The translations under genes were made by a program, and so were the position numbers. Positions 16,656 through 24,382 of a stretch of DNA of 38,344 bases are shown one piece after another. Below the pieces are notes generated by a model. It saw only the letters and a program-made list of their open reading frames with translations. It was not told the DNA's origin and did not search any database. The stretch is from positions 1-38,344 of the forward strand of contig JAJQGF010000335.1 in assembly GCA_021200695.1 (NCBI GenBank), given 5' to 3'. This DNA comes from Lachnospiraceae bacterium (lineage in GTDB: Bacteria > Bacillota > Clostridia > Lachnospirales > Lachnospiraceae). Position 1 is the first letter of the stretch; each line of letters starts with the position of its first letter.

Positions 16656-18098
16656 TTATTCCTGTCCTTCATGTTTACTGTTGTATTCTTCCCTCAGCGC
16701 TGTTATCTGTTCTCCCTCAACACCCTCCGTGCTGTCGGGCCACAGCAATATTTTAAGCGTGAGCAGCATCAGCTTCAAATCCAGCCAGACTGAATATTTC
16801 CCTATATAAGTCAAATCCAGCTTCAGCTTATCATAAGGAGAGGTATTATATTTTCCGTATACCTGGGCAAAGCCGGCAAGTCCCGCCTTTACCTTCATCC
16901 TGTACGCAAACTCCGGCATGATTTCCAGATACTGCGCAATTATCTCCGGCCTTTCAGGTCTCGGACCTATAAATGACATATCTCCCCTGAGTATATTTAT
17001 AAGCTGCGGCAGCTCATCGATTCGGCACTTCCTTATAAACCTTCCTATAGGTGTGATTCTGCTGTCATTCTTCTGTGCAAGTCTTGCAATTCCGTCCTTT
17101 TCAGCATCCACGCGCATGCTTCGGAATTTCATTATCTCAAATTCCTTCTGGTTGATAGTACAGCGCACCTGCCTGTACAGTACGGGACCCCCGTCATACA
17201 GCTTTATCGCTATGGCAGTTACCAGCATAAACGGTGACGCTATAATTAAAAGTACAAGCGAGCATATGATATCGATTGCGCGTTTTATAAAACGCTGTTC
17301 CATTGTAAGTGAGTACTCTCTGGTAAGAAGTATAGGGGTGTCAAATACATGCAACTCCTCAGCGCCAAGCATTATGACATCTGTTATTTTAGGCATCATA
17401 TATACCCTTATTGAATTGGAATAACAGAATTTAAAGAGGCTGTTCCTCTCCTCGTTTGATAAATCCCACAGCACTACCGCGCTGCATCTGCCCGAACGAT
17501 AATCCTCACTGATTTCCCTGCAAATCTCCCTTATACCTCTGCCTGCACTGATGCACTTTTCAATCCTGTACTTGTCGCTCCTGCTCTCAAACTTAGCCTT
17601 TATGTCCTCTATCGGTCTGTTTCCATGAATAAGCAGCAGCTTTCTTGGCGGGAATATGGAACGATACAGTCTGTTTGCAGCATAAATATATACAATTACA
17701 ACAACCGTCTGCTCTATCATCATAAATATGAACACATCCGGCACAAAAAGCTGGAATGCCATTACCGACAGCTCTGCGTATATTATTAAATTAGCTATAA
17801 AGGTTGCAAATACCTGCGAAAAAATTATCTCCGCATTTTTCAAATATCCCAGCCTGATACCGCCATACATATTTGACAGAGCAAACAGGATAACTCCGTA
17901 TATGGAAATTTCCAAAACATGTCCCTTAAACCAGAAGCCTCTTAAATCCTCTACAATGCTGTATTGGAAATGATATATCCAATGATAACCGAATATGGCT
18001 ATTTCAAGTGCCAGACATCCGGCGACCAATGCAATATTTATCAGACGCTTAAACGCTTCCATTTTCCGTATCGAATTTTCATTAGTGCTTATTTCCAA
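16656..18098 (-). CDS. CpsE/WcaJ-type polyprenyl glycosylphosphotransferase
   Basis: 480 residues. There are about five N-terminal membrane helices to residue ~150 and a Rossmann-like middle (LLLIHGNRPIEDIKAKF). The catalytic sugar transferase domain starts near 265 with RFIKRAIDIICSLVLLIIAS, GGPVLYRQVR, EIMKFRSMR, RKCRIDELPQLINILRGDM, GPRPERPE and KAGLAGFAQVYGKYNTSPYD. It starts a glycan by moving hexose-1-phosphate, usually glucose or galactose, from UDP to undecaprenyl phosphate. The start appears to be TTG at 18098, with GGGAGG nine bases upstream; the next ATG at residue 13 has only a weak site. It is the second initiating enzyme in the locus, the other being the PglC-like protein. Confidence 0.9.
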   Translation of the reverse strand: MEISTNENSIRKMEAFKRLINIALVAGCLALEIAIFGYHWIYHFQYSIVEDLRGFWFKGHVLEISIYGVILFALSNMYGGIRLGYLKNAEIIFSQVFATFIANLIIYAELSVMAFQLFVPDVFIFMMIEQTVVVIVYIYAANRLYRSIFPPRKLLLIHGNRPIEDIKAKFESRSDKYRIEKCISAGRGIREICREISEDYRSGRCSAVVLWDLSNEERNSLFKFCYSNSIRVYMMPKITDVIMLGAEELHVFDTPILLTREYSLTMEQRFIKRAIDIICSLVLLIIASPFMLVTAIAIKLYDGGPVLYRQVRCTINQKEFEIMKFRSMRVDAEKDGIARLAQKNDSRITPIGRFIRKCRIDELPQLINILRGDMSFIGPRPERPEIIAQYLEIMPEFAYRMKVKAGLAGFAQVYGKYNTSPYDKLKLDLTYIGKYSVWLDLKLMLLTLKILLWPDSTEGVEGEQITALREEYNSKHEGQE

Positions 18099-18151
18099 GC
18101 TTTATTTCCTCCCTGTTTCGAAGGTGCATGATTTTAAAAGCATACCTTTAG

Positions 18152-18160
18152 AGTATACCA
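18152..18160 (-). promoter_or_regulatory. Possible extended -10 promoter before the CpsE-like gene
   Basis: Minus strand TGG-TATACT (18160-18152) is an extended -10 motif in the 89-base gap between the GT2 stop and the TTG start at 18098. No good -35 is visible, so this is a weak call. Confidence 0.35.
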
Positions 18161-18187
18161 CATTCCTTGCATTTTTGTATATATTTC

Positions 18188-18949
18188 TTATATACGCCTT
18201 TTTACCGCATGCACCGCCCAGAAGCATATATGGTATGCACTGCTTATAATGCTCATATTTTCGGCTTTTCTGTATAATCCCCAAATCCGCCTCACCGCCT
18301 CAAGCTTATTTGAAGAGAGCGATTTTCCGGGGCGCCTGTATTTTACAAGGTTTTCGTCCAATCCATACGCAGTATATCCGGACCTTAGTATTTTCCACCA
18401 AAGAGCCGTATCCTCGCTCTTTATCATCGGCATCTCAAGCATTGCCTTTTCAATTTTTTCAGTGTCAAACATAACCGTGCTTGTAAAAATAGTAGTATTT
18501 TTAAGCGCCTCTCTATAATTAAGCGTCTTAGGGGCTCTCACCAGCTTTCCAAGCCCTTCCCCGTTTTCGTCGGCAAATTCATATCCGGTAAATGCAAATG
18601 CCGCGTTGTTTTTTATCATAAATTCAAGCTCTTTTTCAAGCTTATCTCTCTCCCACAAATCGTCCGCATCAATGTAAGCAATGTAACGGCCCTCCGCCTC
18701 GGAAAGTCCTCGGTTTCTTGCTGCCGCCGCGCCCATATTTGAGGGCTGGCGGATAAGCCTAATCCTGCCGTCACCTGTCTGCCTGATATAATTTTCTATA
18801 AGCTCTGCACAGTTATCTCCTCCGCAGTCCTCCACAAGCAAAAGCTCCCAATTAGTATAGGTCTGGCTGCGCACACAGTCTATTGTTTCTTTAATATATT
18901 TTTCCACATGATAAACAGGAACTATAATACTGACAAGCCCGCAACTCAT
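18188..18949 (-). CDS. Glycosyltransferase family 2
   Basis: 253 residues. Standard GT2 start VSIIVPVYHVEKYIKETID, WELLLVEDCGGDNC, GAAAARNRGLSEAEGRYIAY and metal site IDADDLWERDKL. The C-terminal part (TTIFTSTVMFDTEKI, KSEDTALWWKILRSGYTAYG) follows the pattern of LPS/teichuronic GT2 enzymes related to TuaG. GGAGG stands six bases before the ATG at 18949. The short C-terminus ends in a basic KRRI. Sugar unknown. Confidence 0.88.
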   Translation of the reverse strand: MSCGLVSIIVPVYHVEKYIKETIDCVRSQTYTNWELLLVEDCGGDNCAELIENYIRQTGDGRIRLIRQPSNMGAAAARNRGLSEAEGRYIAYIDADDLWERDKLEKELEFMIKNNAAFAFTGYEFADENGEGLGKLVRAPKTLNYREALKNTTIFTSTVMFDTEKIEKAMLEMPMIKSEDTALWWKILRSGYTAYGLDENLVKYRRPGKSLSSNKLEAVRRIWGLYRKAENMSIISSAYHICFWAVHAVKRRI

Positions 18950-18990
18950 CCTTGTCCTCCATTCTGAAGCGCTCTGTACTGTCCGGAGCT

Positions 18991-19920
18991 TTACCTTATT
19001 ACATATACAAAATATCCGTTTATTTCTGTCTCCTGAACTCCAAGCAGCTCTTCCATCTCTGCCCTTGTGCCGTCCAAAGTATTGCCCGGCAAAACAACCA
19101 CATTTAAGCCTGCTGCCAAAGCAGCTTCCAAAGCTCCGGCTATCTGGAATCTGTCGGTTTCTGCAGCTTCACCATACTCTGCAACACTCTCCATCCATTC
19201 ATACAGCTCTTTATATTCATCTGTATACGTGTCATAGGAATAGGCATTCAGCGCATTATCCCACATGCTTCTGCCATATAAAAGCTGTATATCCGCCGAA
19301 TATACACGCGCATACGCAAGTATTTCCTCCGGCCCCCACAGACAGACACCCTTACGGTCGTCCGCAGTCTCATATCCATAATTGTATTCCTGCATGATTT
19401 CCTCCAGCAATACAGCCGTAGCAGAATATTGTACAATGGTATCCTGCCCATTGTCTTCACTGCCGCTCAAATACTCCGTCTGATTAGATATAAGTCCTCC
19501 GCCTGCACCGCAGATAACAGCCACAAAAACTATTAAAACCGTTACAAACGCAGCTCCTGCCCTATCCTTAAGGGTATTGCGTTTCTGCCATATCACCATA
19601 AAAACTGTGCTGCCTCCTGCCGCTATCACGGCAGTCATGGGCACATAACTCCATATCCACTCATAGTTGTAAAATTTTGTCTGATACAGCATAAGCAGCG
19701 CCGCGGTAAGCGGACAAATACACAGCACAACCATAAATGCAGCGTATATATATAATATTTTCTCCTCCGCTTTGAAAAAAAGCCTCCTTTTTATAGACGA
19801 GGCTTTTATTTCAGAATACAGAAGAAAAAAAAGAAAAATCGCAATTGGGAGCGCCGCCAGCTTTCCCGCCTCTGTATATGACTGCCAGCCGAACCATGCA
19901 CTATCTATAAACTCAGACAT
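18991..19920 (-). CDS. Membrane protein with C-terminal soluble domain (probable second half of a GT-C/DUF6077-like protein)
   Basis: 309 residues. Four membrane helices lie within the first ~165 residues (LPIAIFLFFLLYSEI; YIYAAFMVVLCICPLTAALL; VPMTAVIAAGGSTVFMVIW; AAFVTVLIVFVAVICGAGG). About 140 extracytoplasmic residues follow with VQYSATAVLLEEI, CLWGPEEILAYARVYSADIQ, LYGRSMWDNAL, GLNVVVLPG and a terminal NGYFVYVIR. That C-terminal pattern is what I recall from the ends of large clostridial membrane glycosyltransferase-like (DUF6077-type) proteins. It overlaps the preceding membrane protein by eight bases, and its GGGGGAG site four bases before the ATG at 19920 is very strong. I read the two as a split, translationally coupled pair. 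Function unknown; a role in surface glycan synthesis follows from place only. Confidence 0.7.
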   Translation of the reverse strand: MSEFIDSAWFGWQSYTEAGKLAALPIAIFLFFLLYSEIKASSIKRRLFFKAEEKILYIYAAFMVVLCICPLTAALLMLYQTKFYNYEWIWSYVPMTAVIAAGGSTVFMVIWQKRNTLKDRAGAAFVTVLIVFVAVICGAGGGLISNQTEYLSGSEDNGQDTIVQYSATAVLLEEIMQEYNYGYETADDRKGVCLWGPEEILAYARVYSADIQLLYGRSMWDNALNAYSYDTYTDEYKELYEWMESVAEYGEAAETDRFQIAGALEAALAAGLNVVVLPGNTLDGTRAEMEELLGVQETEINGYFVYVIR

Positions 19921-20980
19921 GAGACTCCCCCTTTCCGGAATATGTCCCATCATCCTTTTTCCTTTGGACAAAATTATAAAAATATTCTGCCACAGTCAGC
20001 CCTACCGCTGCAAAAAGGCAGACCCCTGCGCCATAAAGCGTCCACGTAATACATGCCTCCGCTATTATGCACAAGGCTGCATGAAGCCGTTTTTTTCTGA
20101 GAATAAGGGAAACCATATATGGAAGCAGTATCAGATTTCTGACTGACACACCCCTGAAGCCACTCTCCAAAAGCAGAAAGCCGTCCATTCCGTACATATA
20201 ATCTCCCAGCAGGAATACAACGAACACAAGCATCATAAACAGATTTCTTTTTGTATAATCGGACTGGTTTCCATGTCCGTCTAAAAAAATCGCGTCCGCA
20301 AGGCTTTTGTATGCAGCAGCAGTACAGATAAGCACAAAGGCGGGAACAGCCCTCCATACTATAACGGTGCTGCTCATATTAAAAATTATGGTAAGAAACG
20401 TATACAGACTCGGAAGACACAATATCTTAATTCTGGAAGGCAGTCCCTGGGTATATGCCGCACCTGTCAGCGGTTCGACTGAATAAAATTCATCTGTGGC
20501 AATAAAAGTATTTACCGTCTCTATCGTCATGTCACCGTCTGTATAAATATTATTGTCAACCTGAAGAATTATAAATTCCACAAGAAAAAGGATTAACGCA
20601 GCAAAACCGATATATACAGCGGCCTGACCTGTTTGAGCCTTTGATACCGCACTAAGCATTGTTTCCCTGCTTTTTAACCGCTGAACGGCGCAAATTACAA
20701 GTCCCGACAGAGCTGCCGCTGCAAAAAGACCTCCGAGCAGCCGCACACATTGCGTCACAGAAGCTCCACCGTACACGCCGTACAGATGTATGGCCTCTGT
20801 GAGCATCACACAGATAACCACTCCCGTCAGCAGAAAATCTGTTCCTGTATATCCCTGTGTATGCGTTTTACCGCTGAACATATTAAGGAAGCCTCTTCCG
20901 CAAATATATGGTACAATTAACATGCAGAGCCATAAAAGATATATCATATATACCACCATGATTAAATGCCGGTCAAACAC
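19913..20980 (-). CDS. Multi-pass membrane protein, GT-C/DUF6077-like N-terminal half
   Basis: 355 residues with about nine hydrophobic segments. After the fourth helix comes an outer loop reading NNIYTDGDMTIETVNTFIAT with an Asp-Gly-Asp at 148-150, then EPLTGAAYTQGLPSRIKILC and a helix. An acidic loop at this place followed by a PxP-like region resembles GT-C enzymes, which use polyprenyl-phosphate sugars, and DUF6077-type proteins of Lachnospiraceae. The family call is from memory and uncertain. The start is GTG at 20980 with AAGG ten bases upstream; an internal ATG eight codons in has no better site. It is the first gene of the glycan operon, behind its own promoter, and it ends inside the next membrane gene. 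Confidence 0.68.
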   Translation of the reverse strand: MFDRHLIMVVYMIYLLWLCMLIVPYICGRGFLNMFSGKTHTQGYTGTDFLLTGVVICVMLTEAIHLYGVYGGASVTQCVRLLGGLFAAAALSGLVICAVQRLKSRETMLSAVSKAQTGQAAVYIGFAALILFLVEFIILQVDNNIYTDGDMTIETVNTFIATDEFYSVEPLTGAAYTQGLPSRIKILCLPSLYTFLTIIFNMSSTVIVWRAVPAFVLICTAAAYKSLADAIFLDGHGNQSDYTKRNLFMMLVFVVFLLGDYMYGMDGFLLLESGFRGVSVRNLILLPYMVSLILRKKRLHAALCIIAEACITWTLYGAGVCLFAAVGLTVAEYFYNFVQRKKDDGTYSGKGESHV

Positions 20981-21004
20981 CGCATTTTTACCTTATTATG
21001 GTAT

Positions 21005-21033
21005 AGTCTAACATATTTTACTGATTAGTACAA
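21005..21033 (-). promoter_or_regulatory. Probable promoter of the glycan operon
   Basis: Minus strand -35 TTGTAC (21033-21028), 17-base spacer, -10 TAGACT (21010-21005), 24 bases before the GTG at 20980. Both boxes are partial matches. It directly follows the T-tract of the terminator of the upstream gene. Confidence 0.45.
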
Positions 21034-21066
21034 ATAAAAACACCGTCCGACTCAAATGTCAGACGG
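21031..21066 (-). terminator. Intrinsic terminator after the Spo0A-like gene
   Basis: On the minus strand a nine-pair stem CCGTCTGAC/GTCGGACGG (one G-U pair) with a six-base loop occupies 21066-21043 and is followed by GTGTTTTTATTTG. It starts 24 bases after the stop of the Spo0A-like gene. Confidence 0.88.
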
Positions 21067-21090
21067 CTTTATCAAAATCAGTCCCCGGGC

Positions 21091-21468
21091 TTACATAGCC
21101 TTATAGTCAAGACGAACCTTGTCCGCAATTCTTGCGATATATTCACTGTTTGTCGGTCTTGTCTTGCCGGATGCGGCAGAATATCCGAACATCTCCTCAA
21201 ATGTATCCGGGTTGCCTCTGTTCCATGAAACCTCAATGGCATTCCTTATAGCCCTCTCGACCTTCTGGTCCGTGGTTTTAAAACGCTTTGCCACCGTAGG
21301 ATAAAGAAGCTTTGTAACGCTGGTCACAACCTCCATATCCCTTCCCGTCAGCATGATAGCGTCCCTCAGGTAATGATAGCCCTTCAAATGCGCGGGTACT
21401 CCTATATCCAACATAATATCCGTTATATATTTTTCCAATTCATAATCTTTTACACCGGCAATATCCAT
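21091..21468 (-). CDS. Stand-alone Spo0A C-terminal DNA-binding domain protein (no receiver)
   Basis: 125 residues that match only the effector domain of Spo0A: IGVPAHLKGYHYLRDAIML, SVTKLLYPTVAKRF, the recognition helix TTDQKVERAIRNAIEVSWNRGN, FGYSAASGKTRPTNSEYIA and ADKVRLDY. These run nearly colinear with the B. subtilis Spo0A C-terminus. The phosphoacceptor receiver domain is absent, and upstream there is no broken piece of one: a longer reading from 21582 adds 38 residues that do not look like a receiver. AAAGGAG eight bases before the ATG at 21468 decides the start. The gene is monocistronic, with its own terminator. Without a receiver it may bind 0A boxes constitutively, compete with full-length Spo0A, or have a separate target set. 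Confidence 0.9.
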   Translation of the reverse strand: MDIAGVKDYELEKYITDIMLDIGVPAHLKGYHYLRDAIMLTGRDMEVVTSVTKLLYPTVAKRFKTTDQKVERAIRNAIEVSWNRGNPDTFEEMFGYSAASGKTRPTNSEYIARIADKVRLDYKAM

Positions 21469-21486
21469 ATTATTTACTCCTTTCGA

Positions 21487-21564
21487 TGTCGAGTCCTCAT
21501 AATGACTTAAGCTTTTTGTCAATGTATGACCGAAATGTAAGTAAATATTATCATACATGTCGAA
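21487..21564. promoter_or_regulatory. 0A-box-like sites upstream of the Spo0A-like gene
   Basis: An exact TGTCGAA (consensus Spo0A box) is at 21558-21564 on the plus strand, and a one-mismatch copy TGTCGAG is at 21487-21493, just before the ribosome binding site. Several exact copies also occur inside unrelated coding sequence here, so chance cannot be excluded. No clear -35/-10 pair was found with them, though TATGAT lies six bases downstream of the exact box on the minus strand. Confidence 0.38.
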
Positions 21565-21661
21565 TTCTGTATAGACTTTCAACCGTTAAGGTATTGTAAA
21601 GATTGTGATAATAAATTTTAACATTCTCGCCTTCAGGCACGATTTCTGCGGCTTTCACCGC

Positions 21662-22591
21662 CTATAACTCCTCCTTGACAATATATATAGGACGTTTTTT
21701 AACCTCCAGATATGTGCAGGCGAGATATTGTCCCAGAATACCCGTACAGAAAAACTGCACCCCGCTGGTCATAAGCATAATGCATACAAGTGACGGCCAG
21801 CCCGAAACAGGGTCTCCAAATATCATTTTCCTCACTATTATAAATATCATCATGATAAATGCAATTATACAGAAAAATACACCCGCTAACGAGGCTATCT
21901 GCAGAGGCATTGTGGAAAACGCAACAATTCCCTCAATAGAATATTTTAAAAGCTTCCAGAAATTCCACTTTGTCTCACCTCTCGCCCGTTCTACATTCTC
22001 ATACTCAAGCCATTTTGTGTTAAATCCGACCCATCCGAAAATTCCCTTTGTAAAACGGTTATATTCCTTCATGGAAAGTATAGCGTTAACCATCTGTCTG
22101 GTCATAAGCCTGTAATCCCTCGCGCCATCCATCATCTCCGTCTGTGATATCTTCTTCATCAGGCGATAAAATATTCTCGCAAAAAAGCTTCTCACGGGAG
22201 GCTCTCCCTTTCTCGTCACACGTCTGGTCGCAACAGAATCATAGCCTTCATTTATAGCGCTGAGCATCTCCGGAAGCAGCGATGGCGGGTCCTGAAGGTC
22301 TACATCCATTATAACCACATAATCACCCTCAGACCTCTCGAGGCCGGCAAACATTGCCGCCTCCTTTCCAAAGTTTCGTGAAAATGAAACAAGGTGTACC
22401 CTCTCGTCCTTTTCGCGCAGTTTTTTTACCTCCGCCACGGTTCTGTCCTTCGAGCCGTCATTTATATATATGAGCTCCATATCAATCCCGTTTTCGGCAA
22501 AAAACGCGTCATTTTTGATAAGCTCAGTATAGAAAAGGCCTACGCTTTCCTCCTCGTTATAGCATGGTACTATTACACTTAATAAGCTCAT
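21662..22591 (-). CDS. DPM1/GtrB-type polyprenyl-phosphate glycosyltransferase
   Basis: 309 residues. GT2 core LLSVIVPCYNEEESVGLFY, LIYINDGSKDRT, VSFSRNFGKEAAMFAGL and the metal motif DVDLQDPP, all typical of the DPM1/GtrB branch. Two C-terminal membrane helices (PLQIASLAGVFFCIIAFIMMIF and ICIMLMTSGVQFF-like GILGQYLACTYLEV) complete the family layout. These enzymes move glucose, or another sugar, from UDP to undecaprenyl phosphate at the inner face, providing donors for GT-C enzymes acting outside. The GT-C-like pair a kilobase downstream could be a user (inference). GGAGG stands four bases before the ATG at 22591, and a good promoter lies in the divergent gap. Confidence 0.92.
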   Translation of the reverse strand: MSLLSVIVPCYNEEESVGLFYTELIKNDAFFAENGIDMELIYINDGSKDRTVAEVKKLREKDERVHLVSFSRNFGKEAAMFAGLERSEGDYVVIMDVDLQDPPSLLPEMLSAINEGYDSVATRRVTRKGEPPVRSFFARIFYRLMKKISQTEMMDGARDYRLMTRQMVNAILSMKEYNRFTKGIFGWVGFNTKWLEYENVERARGETKWNFWKLLKYSIEGIVAFSTMPLQIASLAGVFFCIIAFIMMIFIIVRKMIFGDPVSGWPSLVCIMLMTSGVQFFCTGILGQYLACTYLEVKKRPIYIVKEEL

Positions 22592-22631
22592 ATTTCCTCC
22601 GATTGCATGATTTTATTACTCTGATTACTAT

Positions 22632-22660
22632 AGTATACTATTCCAGCCCCCAATTCGCAA
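22632..22660 (-). promoter_or_regulatory. Promoter of the GtrB-like gene
   Basis: Minus strand -35 TTGCGA (22660-22655), 17-base spacer, -10 TATACT (22637-22632), 41 bases before the ATG. It is one of two back-to-back promoters in the divergent gap. Confidence 0.6.
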
Positions 22661-22678
22661 GATGGAAAGCGGTATGCA

Positions 22679-22707
22679 TGGACTTTTTGAATGATTTGGG
22701 GTATACT
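22679..22707 (+). promoter_or_regulatory. Promoter of the DUF212-DUF3048 pair
   Basis: Plus strand -35 TGGACT (22679-22684), 17-base spacer, -10 TATACT (22702-22707), 40 bases before the ATG at 22747. Confidence 0.55.
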
Positions 22708-22746
22708 GTTTATAGTCATATATGTTTTCGCACAAGAGAGGTAAAT

Positions 22747-23208
22747 ATGTCTTTTTTTACAGATATTTTAAGTAACCGGATTTTTTTGTCAGCTGCCGCC
22801 GGATGGTTAATTGCCCAGATATTAAAAACGATTATTCATACATTTTTTTTTGGTGAATTTGTACCGGAAAGACTTGTTGGAAGCGGGGGAATGCCCAGCT
22901 CACACTCCGCGACTGTCTGTTCGCTTGTTACCGCAACATGCTACGAATACGGCGCGGGAGGGTATGAGTTTGCAATAGCCCTTATTCTTGCTATTATTGT
23001 CATGTACGATGCGATGGGTGTCCGTCGTGAGACAGGCATACAGGCTAAGCTGCTAAACGACATTCTCAATGTATTTGAGAATATGGGTCGTGAAGAAATA
23101 TCCGCCCACGATAAGCTTAAGGAATTTGTCGGACATACCCCGCTTCAGGTTCTTATGGGCGCAATACTCGGAATTGCGGTGGCGGTTCTGCTTCAGCTCA
23201 TATGGTAA
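22747..23208 (+). CDS. DUF212 (YuiD-like) divergent PAP2-family membrane protein
   Basis: 153 residues with about four membrane segments. The family hallmarks are RLVGSGGMPSSHSATVCSL (the SGGMPSSHSA core, a remnant of the PAP2 phosphatase motif), VMYDAMGVRRETGIQA and a terminal hydrophobic helix after LKEFVGHTPLQVLMGA. Members include B. subtilis YuiD; activity is not established, and a lipid phosphatase role is suggested by the motif. AGAGAGG six bases upstream fixes the ATG at 22747; the longer frame from 22564 crosses the promoter region and is not real. It is the first gene of a two-gene plus-strand operon with the next lipoprotein, 19 bases apart. Confidence 0.9.
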   Translation: MSFFTDILSNRIFLSAAAGWLIAQILKTIIHTFFFGEFVPERLVGSGGMPSSHSATVCSLVTATCYEYGAGGYEFAIALILAIIVMYDAMGVRRETGIQAKLLNDILNVFENMGREEISAHDKLKEFVGHTPLQVLMGAILGIAVAVLLQLIW

Positions 23209-23227
23209 TATATAAGAGAGGATTCGT

Positions 23228-24367
23228 ATGAAGAAGAAAATATACGGCTTGTCCGTTCTGCTTGCGACAGCTCTGCTCGTCGGCTGTTCAGGCATCTACA
23301 CAGGTACAGACAGCCCTGTGATTACAGAAGAAAATGAAGAGTCTCCCGCACCGGTATTATCAGTAACCGATGATGTTCCTGTAGAGGATGACTCCGTTCC
23401 TCCACATGACGGAATGGTTCGCAGTCTCCTGACAAACGAATGGATTGATGCAGACGCTGCCCAATCCCGTCCCATCGCTGTTATGATAGCCAACGAAAAG
23501 GATGCCGTTCCCCATTATAATCTGTCGGAAGCCTCCGTGGTATATGAAGCGAATGTAGAGGGCAGGATGACACGCCTGATGGCTATATTTGAAGGCTGGT
23601 CGGATTTGGACAAGATTGGAAATATCAGAAGCCTGCGCTCATATTATGCTTATTGGGCATTTGAATGGGATGCCTTTCTGGTTCACGTAGGCGGCCCCTT
23701 TTTTATTGACGAGCTGCTGGCTCAGCCCACAACCGAAACTATAGACATGAATTCCCGGACAGGCGAAAATGCTTTCTTCCGTTCTGATGACCGTGCAATG
23801 CCGCACAATGTGTATACCTCGGGAGAGCTTCTGGAGGATGCCATTGAAAATAACGGTTATTCGACAGAATACCGCGGCGTCACGGACGACAGCCATTTCC
23901 TTTTTGCAGCAAAGTCCGAGCCAAATACTCTAAGCCAATACGGAGACAGTGCCGTCACGGCAGAATACATAGATATGTCAGGATGTTATCCGCTGACCCG
24001 GTGCTATTTTGAGTATGACGACTCCGATGGACTATATTACCGCTCACAGCATTTATCGGGGGATGTAGACGGCCCCCACATAGATGCCGCCACCGGTGAA
24101 CAGCTTTCGTTCAAAAATATTATAATCCAATACACTCAATATGAGGATTTAGGTCTTGAGGAGGGATATCTGGCATTTCAGTGCCATGATGACACAATGG
24201 ACGGCTGGTACTTCACAAACGGACGCGGTATCCATGTTACATGGAAAAAATACTCTGATTACGGCGCCACCAGGTACTATGACGATAACGGAAATGAAAT
24301 AGTCCTCAATACGGGTAAGACTATGATATGTATAATAGAAGACGGCGATGTGTTTTATTACAGATAA
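23228..24367 (+). CDS. DUF3048 (YerB-like) lipoprotein
   Basis: 379 residues. A lipoprotein signal peptide with lipobox LLVGC (C20) leads into an acidic Pro-rich linker (residues ~30-60). The DUF3048 N-terminal domain follows: RPIAVMIANEKDAVPHYNLS, SVVYEANVEGRMTRLMAIFEG, KIGNIRSLRSYYAYWA and AFLVHVGG. The C-terminal domain contains NIIIQYTQYED, GWYFTNGRGIHVTWKK, and NTGKTMICII. YerB of B. subtilis is a member; the domain is widespread in Firmicutes and outside the membrane, function unknown. AGAGGA precedes the ATG. It ends 15 bases short of the convergent leuA stop. Confidence 0.9.
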   Translation: MKKKIYGLSVLLATALLVGCSGIYTGTDSPVITEENEESPAPVLSVTDDVPVEDDSVPPHDGMVRSLLTNEWIDADAAQSRPIAVMIANEKDAVPHYNLSEASVVYEANVEGRMTRLMAIFEGWSDLDKIGNIRSLRSYYAYWAFEWDAFLVHVGGPFFIDELLAQPTTETIDMNSRTGENAFFRSDDRAMPHNVYTSGELLEDAIENNGYSTEYRGVTDDSHFLFAAKSEPNTLSQYGDSAVTAEYIDMSGCYPLTRCYFEYDDSDGLYYRSQHLSGDVDGPHIDAATGEQLSFKNIIIQYTQYEDLGLEEGYLAFQCHDDTMDGWYFTNGRGIHVTWKKYSDYGATRYYDDNGNEIVLNTGKTMICIIEDGDVFYYR

Positions 24368-24377
24368 CACCGCCGTC
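24341..24377. other. Stem-loop across the yerB-like stop codon, between convergent genes
   Basis: GACGGCG(A)TGTG and CACCGCCGTC form a stem of seven G/C-rich pairs plus three after a bulge, with a loop that includes the TAA stop. It lies in the convergent gap before leuA. There is no T-tract on either side, so a terminator role is only possible. Confidence 0.3.
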
Positions 24378-24382
24378 ACCGC

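Noticed and set aside
18102-18284. Minus-strand frame of 60 codons between GT2 and the CpsE-like gene
   Set aside because: It mostly overlaps the end of the GT2 gene in another frame, without ribosome binding site or recognisable pattern.
21583-21661. Small hairpins between the GtrB-like and Spo0A-like genes
   Set aside because: Stems of three or four pairs only (GCGG/CCGC, GCC/GGC), no T-tract; not a supported terminator or riboswitch.
22564-22746. N-terminal extension of the DUF212 frame by 61 residues
   Set aside because: It overlaps the GtrB-like gene start and both divergent promoters; AGAGAGG before the ATG at 22747 gives the standard family start.
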